Source of the DNA: Metabacillus litoralis
Lineage (GTDB): Bacteria; Bacillota; Bacilli; Bacillales; Bacillaceae
DNA length: 64,000 nucleotides
Assembly: GCF_003667825.1 (NCBI RefSeq)
Contig: NZ_CP033043.1
Location: 2,523,501 to 2,587,500 of the forward strand
Reading direction: 5' to 3'
Below the pieces are notes generated by a model. That model made no database searches and had not been told where the DNA came from. It was given only the letters and a program-made list of their open reading frames with translations. Positions 18,266-27,689 of this stretch are shown here, piece after piece. Both the position numbers and the translations under genes were made by a program. The first letter of the stretch is position 1. Each line of letters starts with the position of its first letter.

Positions 18266-18673
18266 TTAATGACATTGAGGACATTTACCATACACTTCAA
18301 ATTTATGTCCACTTATTTCATAATCATTTAAATCGTCCAAATTTCCCATCGGACAACCTGGCAGTTCCTTTGTTTTTCCACACTTTAAGCAAATAAAATG
18401 ATGGTGATGATGTTTACTATCACATGTAAAACGGAAATGTTTTTCCCCGGACAATTCAGTCATTTCAAAAATACCAAGTTCAGCAAATAAAGATAAATTT
18501 CTATAGATTGTATCGAAGCTTAATCCAGGATAATTGTCTTTCAAAGATTCCAAAACATCTTTTGCCGTTAAATACTTATCATAATCTGCAAAAAGTTGAA
18601 GCATTTCCTCACGCTTACTTGTATATTTGTATCCTTTGTCTTTCAATAAGTCGAGAGCTTCTTGAACGTTCAT
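18266..18673 (-). CDS. zur: Zinc uptake regulator Zur (Fur family)
   Basis: 135 residues. N-terminal winged helix with the recognition part '[20 protein letters not shown]'; metal ligands in [16 protein letters not shown] (regulatory His plus CxxC) and C-terminal 'CPQC', the second half of the structural Cys4 zinc site. It overlaps the permease gene by ATGA, so it is co-translated with its likely targets. It should repress znuCB when zinc is plentiful. It could in principle be another Fur paralogue, but linkage to a znu-type transporter favours Zur. Confidence 0.92.
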   Translation of the reverse strand: MNVQEALDLLKDKGYKYTSKREEMLQLFADYDKYLTAKDVLESLKDNYPGLSFDTIYRNLSLFAELGIFEMTELSGEKHFRFTCDSKHHHHHFICLKCGKTKELPGCPMGNLDDLNDYEISGHKFEVYGKCPQCH

Positions 18674-19515
18674 GAAACTACTTTCCCCTTTGTCAATTTA
18701 GTCCATAAGATTGTCAATATTAAAATAAGCACTGACAAAATAACAATAGTCCCACCTGGTGCTAAGTCTAAATAATAGGCTAGGAATAATCCAATAATAA
18801 CAGATAATTCGCCAAATAGTACAGAAAAGAAGATTGTTTGCTTAAATCCTTTTGCAATTCGAATACTTGCTGCAACCGGAAGTGTCATAAGTGAGGATAC
18901 TAATAAGATCCCTACAATCCTCATGGACCCACCAATTACAAGAGCAAGCATGAAAATAAAAATAAAATGAATGGACTTTGCTTGAATACCAGATGCATTA
19001 GCATGCTCCTCGTCAAACGATAATAAAAAAAGCTCTTTATAGAGTATAAAAACAATGCTAATGACTAAAATAGTAATTCCTAGGATAACAAGCATATCGG
19101 TTCTACTAACAGCACTTATGCTTCCAAATAAATAACTAAATAAATCCGTATTAAAGCCATCTGCTAATGAAATAAAGATCACACTGATTCCAACACCTGC
19201 TGATAATATAATTGGAATAGCCAACTCTTGATAATGTTTATAGACTGTTCTTAGCTTCTCAATAAAAAGTGAGCCTATAACAGAAAAGCTCATGCCAAGA
19301 TAAATAGGATTCAGACCGGCAAAAGCTGAAACTTTCTTTTCAAGCAGTAAGCTTGCTGCAATTCCTGCCAAAGTAACATGACTTAATGCATCCGCTATAA
19401 GAGACATTCTTCTTACAACAACGAAAACACCTAATAAAGGCGCAATTAAGCCAATAAGCATTCCTGATATAAATGCATTTTGTAAAAATTCATATTCAAA
19501 AAGACTACTTAACAT
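18670..19515 (-). CDS. znuB: Zinc ABC transporter permease ZnuB
   Basis: 281 residues, eight to nine helices, ABC-3 family: '[30 protein letters not shown]' region holds the conserved ALSHVTLAG block. It exchanges with ZnuC for metal import; manganese specificity cannot be excluded from the permease alone. Fifteen bases follow the ATPase gene and its stop overlaps the zur start. Confidence 0.93.
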   Translation of the reverse strand: MLSSLFEYEFLQNAFISGMLIGLIAPLLGVFVVVRRMSLIADALSHVTLAGIAASLLLEKKVSAFAGLNPIYLGMSFSVIGSLFIEKLRTVYKHYQELAIPIILSAGVGISVIFISLADGFNTDLFSYLFGSISAVSRTDMLVILGITILVISIVFILYKELFLLSFDEEHANASGIQAKSIHFIFIFMLALVIGGSMRIVGILLVSSLMTLPVAASIRIAKGFKQTIFFSVLFGELSVIIGLFLAYYLDLAPGGTIVILSVLILILTILWTKLTKGKVVS

Positions 19516-19530
19516 CTTGTATATCCTCCA

Positions 19531-20292
19531 TTAATGGGAGTGATCATGTGATAACACATGTAGAGAGTGTCCATAAAAGTCAGACATCTCATCGTCCTTT
19601 AATAATTCAAATTCCTTTGAGTTTCCATGAAAATGCAGATGCTTATTAATACAAGCAACATGGGACACTTTATCTGATATTGTTCCAATATCATGAGTTA
19701 CTAATATTAGGGTAATGCCTAAATCCTTATTTAAGGTAAGAAGCATATCATAGAAATTTTGAACTGTCTTCGCATCAACCCCTACAGTTGGCTCATCTAA
19801 AATTAATAATTTAGGATCACTAACAATTGCTCTTGCAATAAAAGCTCTTTGTTGTTGCCCTCCTGACAGCTCTCCGATGTTCCTTTTTGTAAATTCACTT
19901 AATCCAACAGCATCAATCGCTTCACACACACGCTTTCGATCTTGTTGATTCATAAATTTAAACAATCCGAGTCTTGAAGTTAATCCACTAGAAACGACCT
20001 CAAAAACTGAAGCAGGAAATCCTGTGTTAAAGCTATTTGCTTTTTGCGAAACAAACCCGATTTCATGCCAATTTTTAAACTTTTGGATAGTTTGACCAAA
20101 GAGCTTAATCTCACCTTGTTGGGGTTTCAATAAGCCCAATAGACATTTTAATAATGTTGTTTTACCAGATCCATTTGGACCAACAAGACCAAGAAAGCTT
20201 CCTTGTTCAATCGTTAAATTTATATTTTCAAGAACTTTTTGTCGTTCATACGTATAATCTACATGTTTTATTTCTACTATAGGTTGATTCAT
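19531..20292 (-). CDS. znuC: Zinc ABC transporter ATP-binding protein ZnuC
   Basis: 253 residues. Walker A GPNGSGKTT, Q-loop 'GFVSQKANSF', signature LSGGQQQR, Walker B LLILDEPTVGVD, switch His in VTHDIG. The last residues are His-rich (HSLHVLSHDHSH), common in zinc-linked ATPases. First gene of a three-gene unit znuC-znuB-zur. No substrate-binding lipoprotein gene is adjacent, so the binding protein must be encoded elsewhere. Confidence 0.93.
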   Translation of the reverse strand: MNQPIVEIKHVDYTYERQKVLENINLTIEQGSFLGLVGPNGSGKTTLLKCLLGLLKPQQGEIKLFGQTIQKFKNWHEIGFVSQKANSFNTGFPASVFEVVSSGLTSRLGLFKFMNQQDRKRVCEAIDAVGLSEFTKRNIGELSGGQQQRAFIARAIVSDPKLLILDEPTVGVDAKTVQNFYDMLLTLNKDLGITLILVTHDIGTISDKVSHVACINKHLHFHGNSKEFELLKDDEMSDFYGHSLHVLSHDHSH

Positions 20293-20307
20293 CTTTCTTC
20301 ATCCTTT

Positions 20308-20331
20308 ACGATTTAAGAATCGTTCCGATTT
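20308..20331 (-). promoter_or_regulatory. Inverted-repeat operator candidate ahead of znuC
   Basis: Two overlapping inverted repeats: ACGATT-TAAG-AATCGT (20308-20323) and AATCG-TTC-CGATT (20318-20330). The half-site ATCGT/ACGAT resembles that of the Bacillus Zur box, but spacing differs from the AAATCGTAATNATTACGATTT consensus. A Zur operator is inferred from position only. Confidence 0.3.
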
Positions 20332-20475
20332 AATAAAAATACATATAAAAGGTATTCTTATTTATAACATAAAAATTGTACAGGAATCTTACTTAAAAGT
20401 AAAGGATAATCACTTGTAAAAAAACAGCACATTTTAGATCAAATCTCCATACATTGTTTGAGAGGAGGTTTGAAA

Positions 20476-20730
20476 ATGATCTTATTTCAAAAAATTATTA
20501 ATCAAAAGTTAAACAACATTTCTGTTGAGGAACTTATGCAATATGCCAAACAATTTAATATTTCAATAGGTCGAGCCCAAGCAGCCGAAGTCGTAAAAGC
20601 AATGAATGGAAAAAATATCAACATCTTTAATGTGAATGAAAGAAAAAAGCTGTTATCGCAAATTGCATCCATTACCTCTCCACAAACAGCACAGCAGGTT
20701 AATCAACTATTTCAGAAATTCACTAATTGA
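20476..20730 (+). CDS. yqfT: DUF2624 family protein (YqfT-like)
   Basis: 84 residues from ATG 20476, directly behind GAGGAGGT; the upstream in-frame TTG would lie before the ribosome site. Helical, with 'NISVEELMQYAKQFNISIGRAQAAEVVKAM', of which the ELMQYAKQFNI segment is typical. Same place as B. subtilis yqfT, next to nfo. Function unknown. Confidence 0.85.
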   Translation: MILFQKIINQKLNNISVEELMQYAKQFNISIGRAQAAEVVKAMNGKNINIFNVNERKKLLSQIASITSPQTAQQVNQLFQKFTN

Positions 20731-20770
20731 CCATATACTTAGAAACATAGAAAGCAATCAAGTTATTTCA

Positions 20771-20803
20771 AGGAACAGTACATATTTGTTACTGTTCCTT
20801 TTT
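20771..20803 (+). terminator. Terminator of yqfT
   Basis: AAGGAACAGTA, 8-9 base loop, TACTGTTCCTT then TTTA; strong stem downstream of the plus-strand gene. Confidence 0.8.
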
Positions 20804-20818
20804 ATTTACCATAAAAAA

Positions 20819-20842
20819 GAGAGCAGCTGATTGCAGCTCCCT
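20819..20842 (-). terminator. Terminator of nfo
   Basis: Minus strand GAGCTG-CAAT-CAGCTGCTC with one unpaired base, then CTTTTTT, directly after the nfo stop. Confidence 0.6.
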
Positions 20843-20851
20843 CCCTAATTG

Positions 20852-21745
20852 TTACTGATTTGCTATTTTATCTAGTAGTCCCTCATCAAATGTTTTTTCT
20901 TTTAACATATTGATTTCAAATTGATAAGGAGGCTTCTTGTACTTTTTATCTTCCCCAACGAAAGGAGTTTCTAATATTTTTGGAACATCCATTAAAGATG
21001 GATGATGAACAATATGACTAAGTGCTTCAAAGCCAATATGTCCAAACCCAATGTTTTCGTGACGGTCCTTCCTAGCTCCCATTGGATTTTTACTATCATT
21101 AATATGAAGAACCTTGATCCGATCAAGTCCAATAATGGAGTCAAACTCTTTTAACACACCATCGAAATCATGAACAATATCGTAACCAGCGTCATGCGTA
21201 TGACATGTGTCAAAGCAAACAGATAAATGTTGATTATGTGTAACACCATCAATAATTTTCGCTAACTCATCAAATGAACGTCCACATTCAGAACCTTTAC
21301 CTGCCATTGTTTCAAGTGCAATTTGAACTTCTTGGTTTTGTTCAAGAACTTCATTCAAGCCTTCGATAATTTTTCTGATCCCTTCATCTGCTCCAGCACC
21401 TACATGTGCACCAGGGTGAAGAACAATTTGCTTTGCGCCAATTGCTTGAGTTCTTTCAATTTCAGAGCGTAAGAAATCAACACCTAATTGAAAGGTTGCC
21501 GGATTTGTTGAGTTACCAATATTAATAATGTAAGGGGCATGTACAATAATTTCATCGATTCCATGCTCCTTCATATGTTCTTTACCGGCTTCTATATTCA
21601 AATCTTCTATTTTTTTACGTCTTGTATTCTGAGGGGCACCAGTGTATACCATAAATGTATTGGCACCGTATGATACAGCTTCTTCACTAGATGTAAGAAG
21701 CATTTTTTTCCCGCTCATTGACACATGTGAACCAATTTTCAGCAT
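20852..21745 (-). CDS. nfo: Endonuclease IV (AP endonuclease)
   Basis: 297 residues, the usual length. The three-zinc active site is visible: His in 'HPGAHVG' (~110), Glu in 'LETMAGKG' (~145), Asp/His in '[13 protein letters not shown]' (~178-186), 'HINDSKN' (~215), '[12 protein letters not shown]' (~230) and Glu in 'LETPF' (~260). It cuts DNA 5' to abasic sites during base excision repair; in Bacillus it is linked to spore germination. Thirteen bases downstream of cshB, so probably in one transcript. Confidence 0.97.
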   Translation of the reverse strand: MLKIGSHVSMSGKKMLLTSSEEAVSYGANTFMVYTGAPQNTRRKKIEDLNIEAGKEHMKEHGIDEIIVHAPYIINIGNSTNPATFQLGVDFLRSEIERTQAIGAKQIVLHPGAHVGAGADEGIRKIIEGLNEVLEQNQEVQIALETMAGKGSECGRSFDELAKIIDGVTHNQHLSVCFDTCHTHDAGYDIVHDFDGVLKEFDSIIGLDRIKVLHINDSKNPMGARKDRHENIGFGHIGFEALSHIVHHPSLMDVPKILETPFVGEDKKYKKPPYQFEINMLKEKTFDEGLLDKIANQ

Positions 21746-21758
21746 TTACTCTCTCTCC

Positions 21759-23075
21759 CTATTTTTGTTTTTTGTTTAACCTTCTTTTTCTCTTTTTAAT
21801 TTGTTCCATTTCTCGGCCCATCTTCTTTTTATAGCCTGGTTTTACCTTTTTAGGTTTTTGAACAATGCTTTTGGCTAAAGCATCTACCTCGTCTGTTACT
21901 CTTTTTCGATTTTGACGGCGTTTTCTGTCATCAATTTCGCGCCATTCTCCACCAACAAAATCTTTATTAATAAATTCAATTCCTTGCTTCTCAAGCTTAT
22001 TTAAGGCATCTTCATCAGAAGTCTCGTATAAAGTGACAGCAACTCCCGAACTACCTGCACGAGCTGTTCTTCCAACACGATGAATATAGAATTCTAAATC
22101 ATTAGTAGGAATTTCATAGTTTAAAACATGACTTATTCCTTTAATATCAATTCCACGTGCTGCTAAGTCAGTTGCAACAACATATTGAAATTCAAGATCA
22201 TTAATCTGCTTCATCATTTTCTTCCGGTCTCGCGGAGATAAATCACCATGAATTCTTCCGACCTTTAAACCTTTTTCAATGAGTGCATCTGCCAACTCAT
22301 CCGCATTTCTTTTTGTGTTTGTAAAAACAATGGCTAAAAAAGGATTAAAATCCTTAAGCATGTCATGAACAAGCTTTATCTTATCGCGATGCCTAACTGG
22401 AACAAGAATATGTTCGATCTTTGCTGCAGTCGCTTGTTTAGGAGCTACATGTGTAAATTTAGGATTTGCCAAATACTTTTTCAAAAATGGTTTCAGCTTT
22501 TCTGGGATTGTCGCGGAAAAAACTAAGATTTGTAATTTATCAGGCATTTGCCCTGCTATCATATCCACATCTTTTATAAACCCCATATCCAGGATCATAT
22601 CTGCTTCATCAACGACAAATGAGCGAACCCGATTAATGATTAGTGCATTTTCTTTTACAAGATCATTTATACGACCTGGTGTACCTACAACAATTTGTGG
22701 TTGGCTTTTTAGTTTTTCAATCGTTCTTTGTTTATCTGTACCACCAATAAAAAGCTTGGCAGATATATCATCTGGTGAAAAAGAAATAAGTTTTCCAACT
22801 TCATTGTAAATTTGTGAAGCTAGTTCTCGCGTCGGAGCTGTTATCACAACTTGTACCTCTGGTCGATCTGGTTCAACTTGATTGATTAAAGGTAATAAGT
22901 AGGCATGCGTTTTACCTGTACCTGTTTGTGATTGTCCAATTGCACTTTCACCTCTTAAAATAGAGGGAATTAATCGCTCCTGTATCTCAGTTGGCTCAAA
23001 GAATTTTAATTCTTTTGTGATCGCTTCTATAATAAAAGGCTTTAATGAAAAACGCTCAAATTTTGTTTGTTCCAT
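21759..23075 (-). CDS. cshB: DEAD-box RNA helicase CshB
   Basis: 438 residues. Q motif 'FEPTEIQERLIP', motif I SQTGTGKT, Ia 'PTRELA', II DEAD in 'VVDEADMILDMGF', III SAT, V 'ATDLAARGIDI' and VI HRVGRTARAG. A basic C-terminal tail (~370-438, many K/R) likely adds RNA affinity. CshB-type helicases act in cold-shock RNA remodelling. AAAGGAGAG precedes the ATG. Confidence 0.95.
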   Translation of the reverse strand: MEQTKFERFSLKPFIIEAITKELKFFEPTEIQERLIPSILRGESAIGQSQTGTGKTHAYLLPLINQVEPDRPEVQVVITAPTRELASQIYNEVGKLISFSPDDISAKLFIGGTDKQRTIEKLKSQPQIVVGTPGRINDLVKENALIINRVRSFVVDEADMILDMGFIKDVDMIAGQMPDKLQILVFSATIPEKLKPFLKKYLANPKFTHVAPKQATAAKIEHILVPVRHRDKIKLVHDMLKDFNPFLAIVFTNTKRNADELADALIEKGLKVGRIHGDLSPRDRKKMMKQINDLEFQYVVATDLAARGIDIKGISHVLNYEIPTNDLEFYIHRVGRTARAGSSGVAVTLYETSDEDALNKLEKQGIEFINKDFVGGEWREIDDRKRRQNRKRVTDEVDALAKSIVQKPKKVKPGYKKKMGREMEQIKKRKRRLNKKQK

Positions 23076-23429
23076 CCGTATCTCTCCTTTTTGATAAAGT
23101 TCTTATTTTATACATAAATCGACACTTTATCAGTCCATCATTAGATTATACCTTATTGAATAAAAAACTCAAATTATGTGAATCAATTTTATAATGTATC
23201 ATTTGTTACCAAAAAACGTATGAATTTCACATTTATTAATGTTTTTATCCGTGTATTGATTATTAACATGTTCAAGGTGAAGAAAAATGTTCGTTTTTTG
23301 ATTTAAGAGTCATAATTATGAAAATAACTCATGTAAAACATTTTTTCATTTTTTTATGTAACAGAAACCAATTGACCTTTAAATGCATAGTCTAAAACAG
23401 GGTAACGAACTTTGAAAGGAGGAATTTTT
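23076..23429. other. 354-base divergent intergenic region, cshB / yqfQ
   Basis: Very AT-rich, no ORF with a ribosome site. It must hold the promoters of both divergent genes. A weak SigA-like match (TTGACC, 15 bases, TAAAAC) lies near 23371-23397 facing yqfQ. I see no clear hairpin or repeat. Confidence 0.4.
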
Positions 23430-24080
23430 ATGTTTCAGCAAAGACCGATGCCTCCTATGAATTCCAGAGGTTACTTCCCGCAACAAGGGCAAATTCCGAT
23501 GGGACGACAAGCAAATCCAGGCTCATTCATGGGCAGAGGACAATTAGGATTGCAAATGGCTGCTAGAGGTGCTGGTGGTGGCGGTGGATTAAAAGGTATA
23601 CTTTCGAAAATATTGCCAGGCTCACAAGGTGCAGCTGGAGGAGGGATAAACCCCCAAAGCTTTATTGGTGGTGCAAATGCCGCTTCAAACGCAACCAGAG
23701 CCACCGGGTCTCTTCAAGGACTGATGAATCCTTCAAACATTTCAGGAATGCTTGGAAATGTGCAACGTGTGTTAGGAATGGCACAGCAAGTAACACCAAT
23801 GGTCCAACAATACGGTCCATTAGTAAAGAATCTTCCGGCCATGGTAAAGATTTATCGTGAGCTAAACAGCAGTAATGATAATGGGTCAAACGATTCCACA
23901 AATGAAACAACGCAAGCAGCCACTGTTACAGAACAGTCTAATCAGTCAACAAAGCAAAACGTTGGTAAAAAAACAACTAAAAAAGAGTCTCCAAGTAAAT
24001 CTGAAGAAGTTATGCAATCTACTGAAACCAAAAAGCGTAAACCAACGCCAAGAAGCTCTCAGCCAAAAATGTATATCTAA
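23430..24080 (+). CDS. yqfQ: YqfQ/VrrA-like spore-associated protein
   Basis: 216 residues from ATG 23430 behind AAAGGAGGAA. N-terminal ~75 residues are low complexity (M, P, G, Q: FQQRPMPPMNSRGYFPQQ), the centre (~95-150) is helical with 'LGNVQRVLGMAQQVTPMVQQYGPLVKNL', and the C-terminal tail is S/T/K-rich. This fits the YqfQ/VrrA family, linked to the spore coat. It lies between cshB and ispH as in B. subtilis. Confidence 0.82.
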   Translation: MFQQRPMPPMNSRGYFPQQGQIPMGRQANPGSFMGRGQLGLQMAARGAGGGGGLKGILSKILPGSQGAAGGGINPQSFIGGANAASNATRATGSLQGLMNPSNISGMLGNVQRVLGMAQQVTPMVQQYGPLVKNLPAMVKIYRELNSSNDNGSNDSTNETTQAATVTEQSNQSTKQNVGKKTTKKESPSKSEEVMQSTETKKRKPTPRSSQPKMYI

Positions 24081-24089
24081 TATTCCTCT

Positions 24090-24118
24090 TTGTATTCTTT
24101 CCTGAATTTCGTTATAAT
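24090..24118 (+). promoter_or_regulatory. Probable SigA promoter of ispH
   Basis: TTGTAT, 17 bases, TATAAT, starting 10 bases after the yqfQ stop. Transcription would begin near 24125, upstream of the terminator hairpin at 24142. Confidence 0.6.
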
Positions 24119-24119
24119 A

Positions 24120-24220
24120 TTAAGAGATTGTGAGAAATAAGAGCCGTTTAGCGGCTTTTTTTTCAGTAGAAGCAGGGACAAAGGGTCGATCATTTGTCAG
24201 CTCTCTATTTGATCTCTTAA
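24120..24220 (+). ncRNA. Candidate structured leader of ispH
   Basis: Outer 9-bp helix TTAAGAGAT (24120-24128) with ATCTCTTAA (24212-24220), which ends one base before the GGAGG ribosome site; inside are the terminator hairpin and a second hairpin GACAAA/TTTGTC (24177-24198). The layout is a three-way junction. The exact start of the transcript decides whether the outer helix is complete. Confidence 0.35.
24142..24163 (+). terminator. Terminator in the yqfQ-ispH gap, possibly an attenuator
   Basis: AGCCG-TTTAG-CGGCT followed by eight T. It ends yqfQ transcripts, but it also lies downstream of the promoter at 24090, so transcripts heading for ispH must cross it. Confidence 0.75.
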
Positions 24221-24232
24221 GGAGGCAATATA

Positions 24233-25180
24233 ATGGATATAATTAAAATCGCTCCACGCGGTTATTGTTATGGTGTTGTTGATGCAATGGTTATTGCAAA
24301 AAACGCAGCATTAGATAAATCTTTACCTAGACCTATCTACATTTTAGGGATGATTGTCCATAATAAACATGTAACAGATGCCTTTGAAGAGGATGGCATT
24401 ATTACTTTAGATGGGGAAAACCGCTTAGAAATCTTAGAAAAGGTTGATAAAGGAACGGTTGTATTTACTGCCCATGGAGTATCACCTGAAGTAAGAAAGC
24501 TTGCTAAGGAAAAAGGACTTGTTACAATTGATGCCACATGTCCGGATGTTTCTAGAACACATGACCTTATTCGTGAAAAAGAAGCAGAAGGGTACAACGT
24601 AATTTATATCGGCAAAAAAGGGCACCCTGAGCCAGAAGGTGCTGTTGGGGTGGCACCTGAAATTGTGCATCTTGTCGAATCAGTTGAAGATGTGGAACAA
24701 CTCTCACTTGAAAATGAAAAATTAGTTGTTACGAATCAAACAACAATGAGTCAATGGGATGTTGCCGACATTATGGAAAAAGTAAAAGAAAAATTTCCGC
24801 ATGTTGAAATTCATCGCGAAATTTGCTTAGCTACTCAAGTCCGTCAAGAAGCTGTTGCTGAACAAGCAAAAGAAGCAGATTTAACAATTGTTGTAGGTGA
24901 CCCGAAAAGTAATAATTCAAATCGATTAGCACAAGTATCTGAGCAAATTGCCGGCACAAGAGCATATCGAATCTCAGATATAAGTGAGCTTAAACTAGAG
25001 TGGTTAAAAGATGTGAAAACTGTTGCAATAACTGCAGGAGCATCCACTCCAACACCTATTACGAAGAAGGTTATTCAGTTTCTAGAACAATATAATCCAG
25101 AGGACGAATCAACATGGAGTTTGGATCATAAAGTTCCATTATCTAAGATCCTTCCAAAAGTAAAGGTGAAAAATTCTTAA
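24233..25180 (+). CDS. ispH: 4-hydroxy-3-methylbut-2-enyl diphosphate reductase IspH
   Basis: 315 residues; TTAAGGAGGCAATATA precedes the ATG. The three iron-sulfur cysteines are in '[10 protein letters not shown]' (~12), '[12 protein letters not shown]' (~100) and '[13 protein letters not shown]' (~190); 'TAHGVSPEV' and '[11 protein letters not shown]' form the substrate pocket. It makes IPP and DMAPP, ending the MEP pathway. Terminated at 25193. Confidence 0.97.
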   Translation: MDIIKIAPRGYCYGVVDAMVIAKNAALDKSLPRPIYILGMIVHNKHVTDAFEEDGIITLDGENRLEILEKVDKGTVVFTAHGVSPEVRKLAKEKGLVTIDATCPDVSRTHDLIREKEAEGYNVIYIGKKGHPEPEGAVGVAPEIVHLVESVEDVEQLSLENEKLVVTNQTTMSQWDVADIMEKVKEKFPHVEIHREICLATQVRQEAVAEQAKEADLTIVVGDPKSNNSNRLAQVSEQIAGTRAYRISDISELKLEWLKDVKTVAITAGASTPTPITKKVIQFLEQYNPEDESTWSLDHKVPLSKILPKVKVKNS

Positions 25181-25192
25181 TTTAAGAAACAA

Positions 25193-25221
25193 AATCCCAT
25201 TCAAAAATGAATGGGATTTTT
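25193..25221. terminator. Bidirectional terminator between ispH and yqfO
   Basis: Perfect 11-bp stem AATCCCATTCA / TGAATGGGATT with AAAA loop and T run. Confidence 0.85.
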
Positions 25222-25227
25222 CTTATT

Positions 25228-26349
25228 CTATACAAATTTAAATGGATTTGTATCGACCTGTGATCCAAAGACCTTCACATCAAACTTTTCGTTCAAGCAT
25301 AATTCTCCTAATTTTTTAGAAACTCCATTAATCATCACTTTTTCCACATGATGACCAGGATCTATAACATTTAAATCCATCATCATAGCATCATGTGCAA
25401 CATGGAAGTAAAGATCTCCAGTAACATAAACATCTGCACCTTTAAATTTTGCCTGTTGGATATATTTATTGCCATCGCCACCCAAAACGGCTACCTTTTT
25501 AATTTTCGCATCTGGTTTTCCAACCATTTTTACACATTCAACATGCAAAGAGGTTTTAACATGTTCAGCAAACTCCTGAAGAGTTAGTTCTTTGTTTAAT
25601 TTCCCAATTCGCCCTAGGCCCAGAACTTCACCCTTTTGTTCTACTGGATATATATCATAAGCTACCTCCTCATAAGGATGTGATTTCAACATAGCTTGAA
25701 TGACCTTTTTTTGAATTGATTGCGGGAAAATTGTTTCAATTCTGTGTTCGTCTACATACTCAAGTTTTCCCTTTTCACCTATGAAAGGATTTGACTGATC
25801 TAGAGGCAAGAAGCTTCCCTCTCCTTTAGCTGAAAAAGAACAGTGACTATAGGCACCGATATGACCAGCTCCTGCACTTCCTAACGCATCTCTCACCACT
25901 TTTTCATGAGTATCAGGTACAAACACCACCAGCTTCTTTAATTGATCCTCATACGTGGGAACAAGCACCTCTAAATTGGTTAATTGCAATGCTTCCGCTA
26001 ATAAATCATTAACCCCTCCAATTGCTACATCCAAATTAGTATGCGCTGCATAAATCGCAATGTTGTGTTTGATACACTTTTCAAGCATTTTTCCATAAGT
26101 GGTTTCAGTTGATAGAGTTTTAATTGGTCTAAATATCGGAGGATGATGAGCAATTATTAGATCAACATTTTGAACGATCGCTTCATCAATAACAGATTCA
26201 ACTACATCTAATGTAATCATCACATTTTTAACTTTTTTGTTTAAACTACCAATTTGAAGCCCAATTTTATCTCCTTCAACAGCATATGCTTTTGGTGAGA
26301 ATGACTCAAACAATTGAATGACTTCATAGCCATTTGGTATTTTAGTCAT
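25228..26349 (-). CDS. yqfO: NIF3-family metal-binding protein YqfO
   Basis: 373 residues. NIF3 metal site residues in 'IIAHHPPIF' (~63-70), 'AAHTNLDVAIGGVNDLL' (~102) and 'GDLYFHVAHDAMM' (~315), split by an inserted ~110-residue PII/CutA-like domain (~130-240) as in Firmicute and YbgI-like long forms. It is annotated in places as GTP cyclohydrolase 1 type 2 homologue, a function I regard as unproven. Its ATG overlaps the trmK stop (TAATG). Confidence 0.93.
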   Translation of the reverse strand: MTKIPNGYEVIQLFESFSPKAYAVEGDKIGLQIGSLNKKVKNVMITLDVVESVIDEAIVQNVDLIIAHHPPIFRPIKTLSTETTYGKMLEKCIKHNIAIYAAHTNLDVAIGGVNDLLAEALQLTNLEVLVPTYEDQLKKLVVFVPDTHEKVVRDALGSAGAGHIGAYSHCSFSAKGEGSFLPLDQSNPFIGEKGKLEYVDEHRIETIFPQSIQKKVIQAMLKSHPYEEVAYDIYPVEQKGEVLGLGRIGKLNKELTLQEFAEHVKTSLHVECVKMVGKPDAKIKKVAVLGGDGNKYIQQAKFKGADVYVTGDLYFHVAHDAMMMDLNVIDPGHHVEKVMINGVSKKLGELCLNEKFDVKVFGSQVDTNPFKFV

Positions 26350-27062
26350 TAGCTAAGAACCTCCTCTACCAGCTTCATTTGCTTTATTATTTCTTGATAT
26401 TTCTCATTCTTTTCGTATGTATGTCCAGCTTCTTCAAGTTTCGCAATGATGGATTTCCAATGTTGATATTCCCCAGACCATTTTTTTTGAAATGTTTCTG
26501 ATTTCTCCTTAGCTAAAATTGGTCCTAATAACAATCCAGCTTCATAAGAATAATGTTTATATGGACGCTTTGCTTCACCTTTTTCCGCTACTAGTACTTC
26601 ATAAAGCTTTTCATCTTCCTCTAAAATTTCTTCTTCAATAAGCTCCCATCCGTTTTCTACTAACCACTCACGTATATAAATAGCATGAATGTTAGGCTGA
26701 AGGATTAAACGAGTAACACCTGTTAATTTTGCTTTTCCTTCTTCTAAAATCTTTTTAATTAGTGCACCACCCATACCTGCAATCGTAATACAGTCAACAG
26801 ACTCACCGTCCTCTATTACTGAAAGTCCATCACCTTGTCTTACAGATATTACATTAGTCAGATCACATCTCATTACTTGATTTTTAGCAGATAAATAAGG
26901 ACCATCTGTAATTTCCCCGGCAATCGCAGCCTTAGCCTTCCCTTGTAAGATAGAGTAGCAAGGTAAATAAGCATGATCCGAGCCTATATCAGCAAAGATC
27001 GCATCTTTTGGGACATAAGATGCAACAGTTTCAAGTCTTTTTGATAGTTTTAATTCATTCAT
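26349..27062 (-). CDS. trmK: tRNA (adenine-22-N1)-methyltransferase TrmK
   Basis: 237 residues from ATG 27062 (GGTG upstream; GTGs at 27074-27077 possible). SAM motif I 'FADIGSDHAYLP' (~28), motif 'AGEITDGPY' (~54), and 'ITIAGMGGALIKKIL' (~88). It methylates A22 in the D-loop of tRNAs such as tRNA-Ser and tRNA-Tyr. Coupled to yqfO. Confidence 0.93.
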   Translation of the reverse strand: MNELKLSKRLETVASYVPKDAIFADIGSDHAYLPCYSILQGKAKAAIAGEITDGPYLSAKNQVMRCDLTNVISVRQGDGLSVIEDGESVDCITIAGMGGALIKKILEEGKAKLTGVTRLILQPNIHAIYIREWLVENGWELIEEEILEEDEKLYEVLVAEKGEAKRPYKHYSYEAGLLLGPILAKEKSETFQKKWSGEYQHWKSIIAKLEEAGHTYEKNEKYQEIIKQMKLVEEVLS

Positions 27063-27146
27063 AAAGTTAGTCACCACAATTCGTTATTCTACATTTTCTT
27101 GGACATCATTATCTTGTCCAAAAGCTCCTATTTAAAAGTATAAAAA

Positions 27147-27172
27147 AAGTCCTTCACAGATGCAAAGGACTT
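27147..27172 (-). terminator. Terminator of cccA
   Basis: AAGTCCTT, 10-base loop, AAGGACTT, followed by TTTTTTT on the minus strand. Confidence 0.8.
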
Positions 27173-27185
27173 CTTTATTTGTAGG

Positions 27186-27548
27186 TTATTTAATTTGAGA
27201 TACCCATTCAGCCATTTCGTCCAGCTTTTCATCTGGAACAAGACCAGCAGGCATAATTCCTCTACCTTCTTTAAGTGTTGTTTTAATATCATCTACACTT
27301 ATTTTCTCACCAACGCCTACAAGTGCAGGACCAGCTCCACCCTCATAGTTTTGTCCATGACATGAAATACAGTTTTGTTGGTAAATTTCTTCCGGTGTAG
27401 CGTTTGCAACATCTTCCGTTTTTGGTTCTTCTTCTCCGCCACTAGCTAGTTCTTCATGATCGCCAATACCTTTAAAAGATAAAAGGAACATAAGGCCGAT
27501 TCCTAGCACAGCAATTAATAAAAATGGAATAAGTGGATTGCGATTCAT
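27186..27548 (-). CDS. cccA: Membrane-anchored cytochrome c550
   Basis: 120 residues from the second of two adjacent ATGs, best spaced from GGGAGG. One N-terminal membrane anchor (~5-24), an acidic linker (~30-48), then a small class I cytochrome c: haem site CISCH (~60-64) and axial Met in 'GRGIMPAG'. Electron carrier on the outer face of the membrane. It has a long, structured upstream region. Confidence 0.95.
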   Translation of the reverse strand: MNRNPLIPFLLIAVLGIGLMFLLSFKGIGDHEELASGGEEEPKTEDVANATPEEIYQQNCISCHGQNYEGGAGPALVGVGEKISVDDIKTTLKEGRGIMPAGLVPDEKLDEMAEWVSQIK

Positions 27549-27582
27549 CATGTAACCTCCCTTATGTAAATAGTGAGCCTTT

Positions 27583-27663
27583 TCATCATTGGCAACATAT
27601 CATTGCCTCTAATGATGAGTAGAATTATCGTCTGTCTTACGAGCAGTCCCCTCCGATAATTCT
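27583..27663 (-). ncRNA. Two strong stem-loops in the cccA leader
   Basis: Stem 1: TCATCATTGGCAA (27583-27595) with TTGCC-TCT-AATGATGA (27603-27618), 13 bp with a 3-base bulge. Stem 2: perfect AGAATTATCG / CGATAATTCT (27621-27630, 27654-27663) with a 23-base loop. Neither is followed by a T run on the minus strand, so they are not plain terminators. Family not recognised. Confidence 0.4.
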
Positions 27664-27689
27664 TTTATCTACTTTCATTTTTAGCTTTG

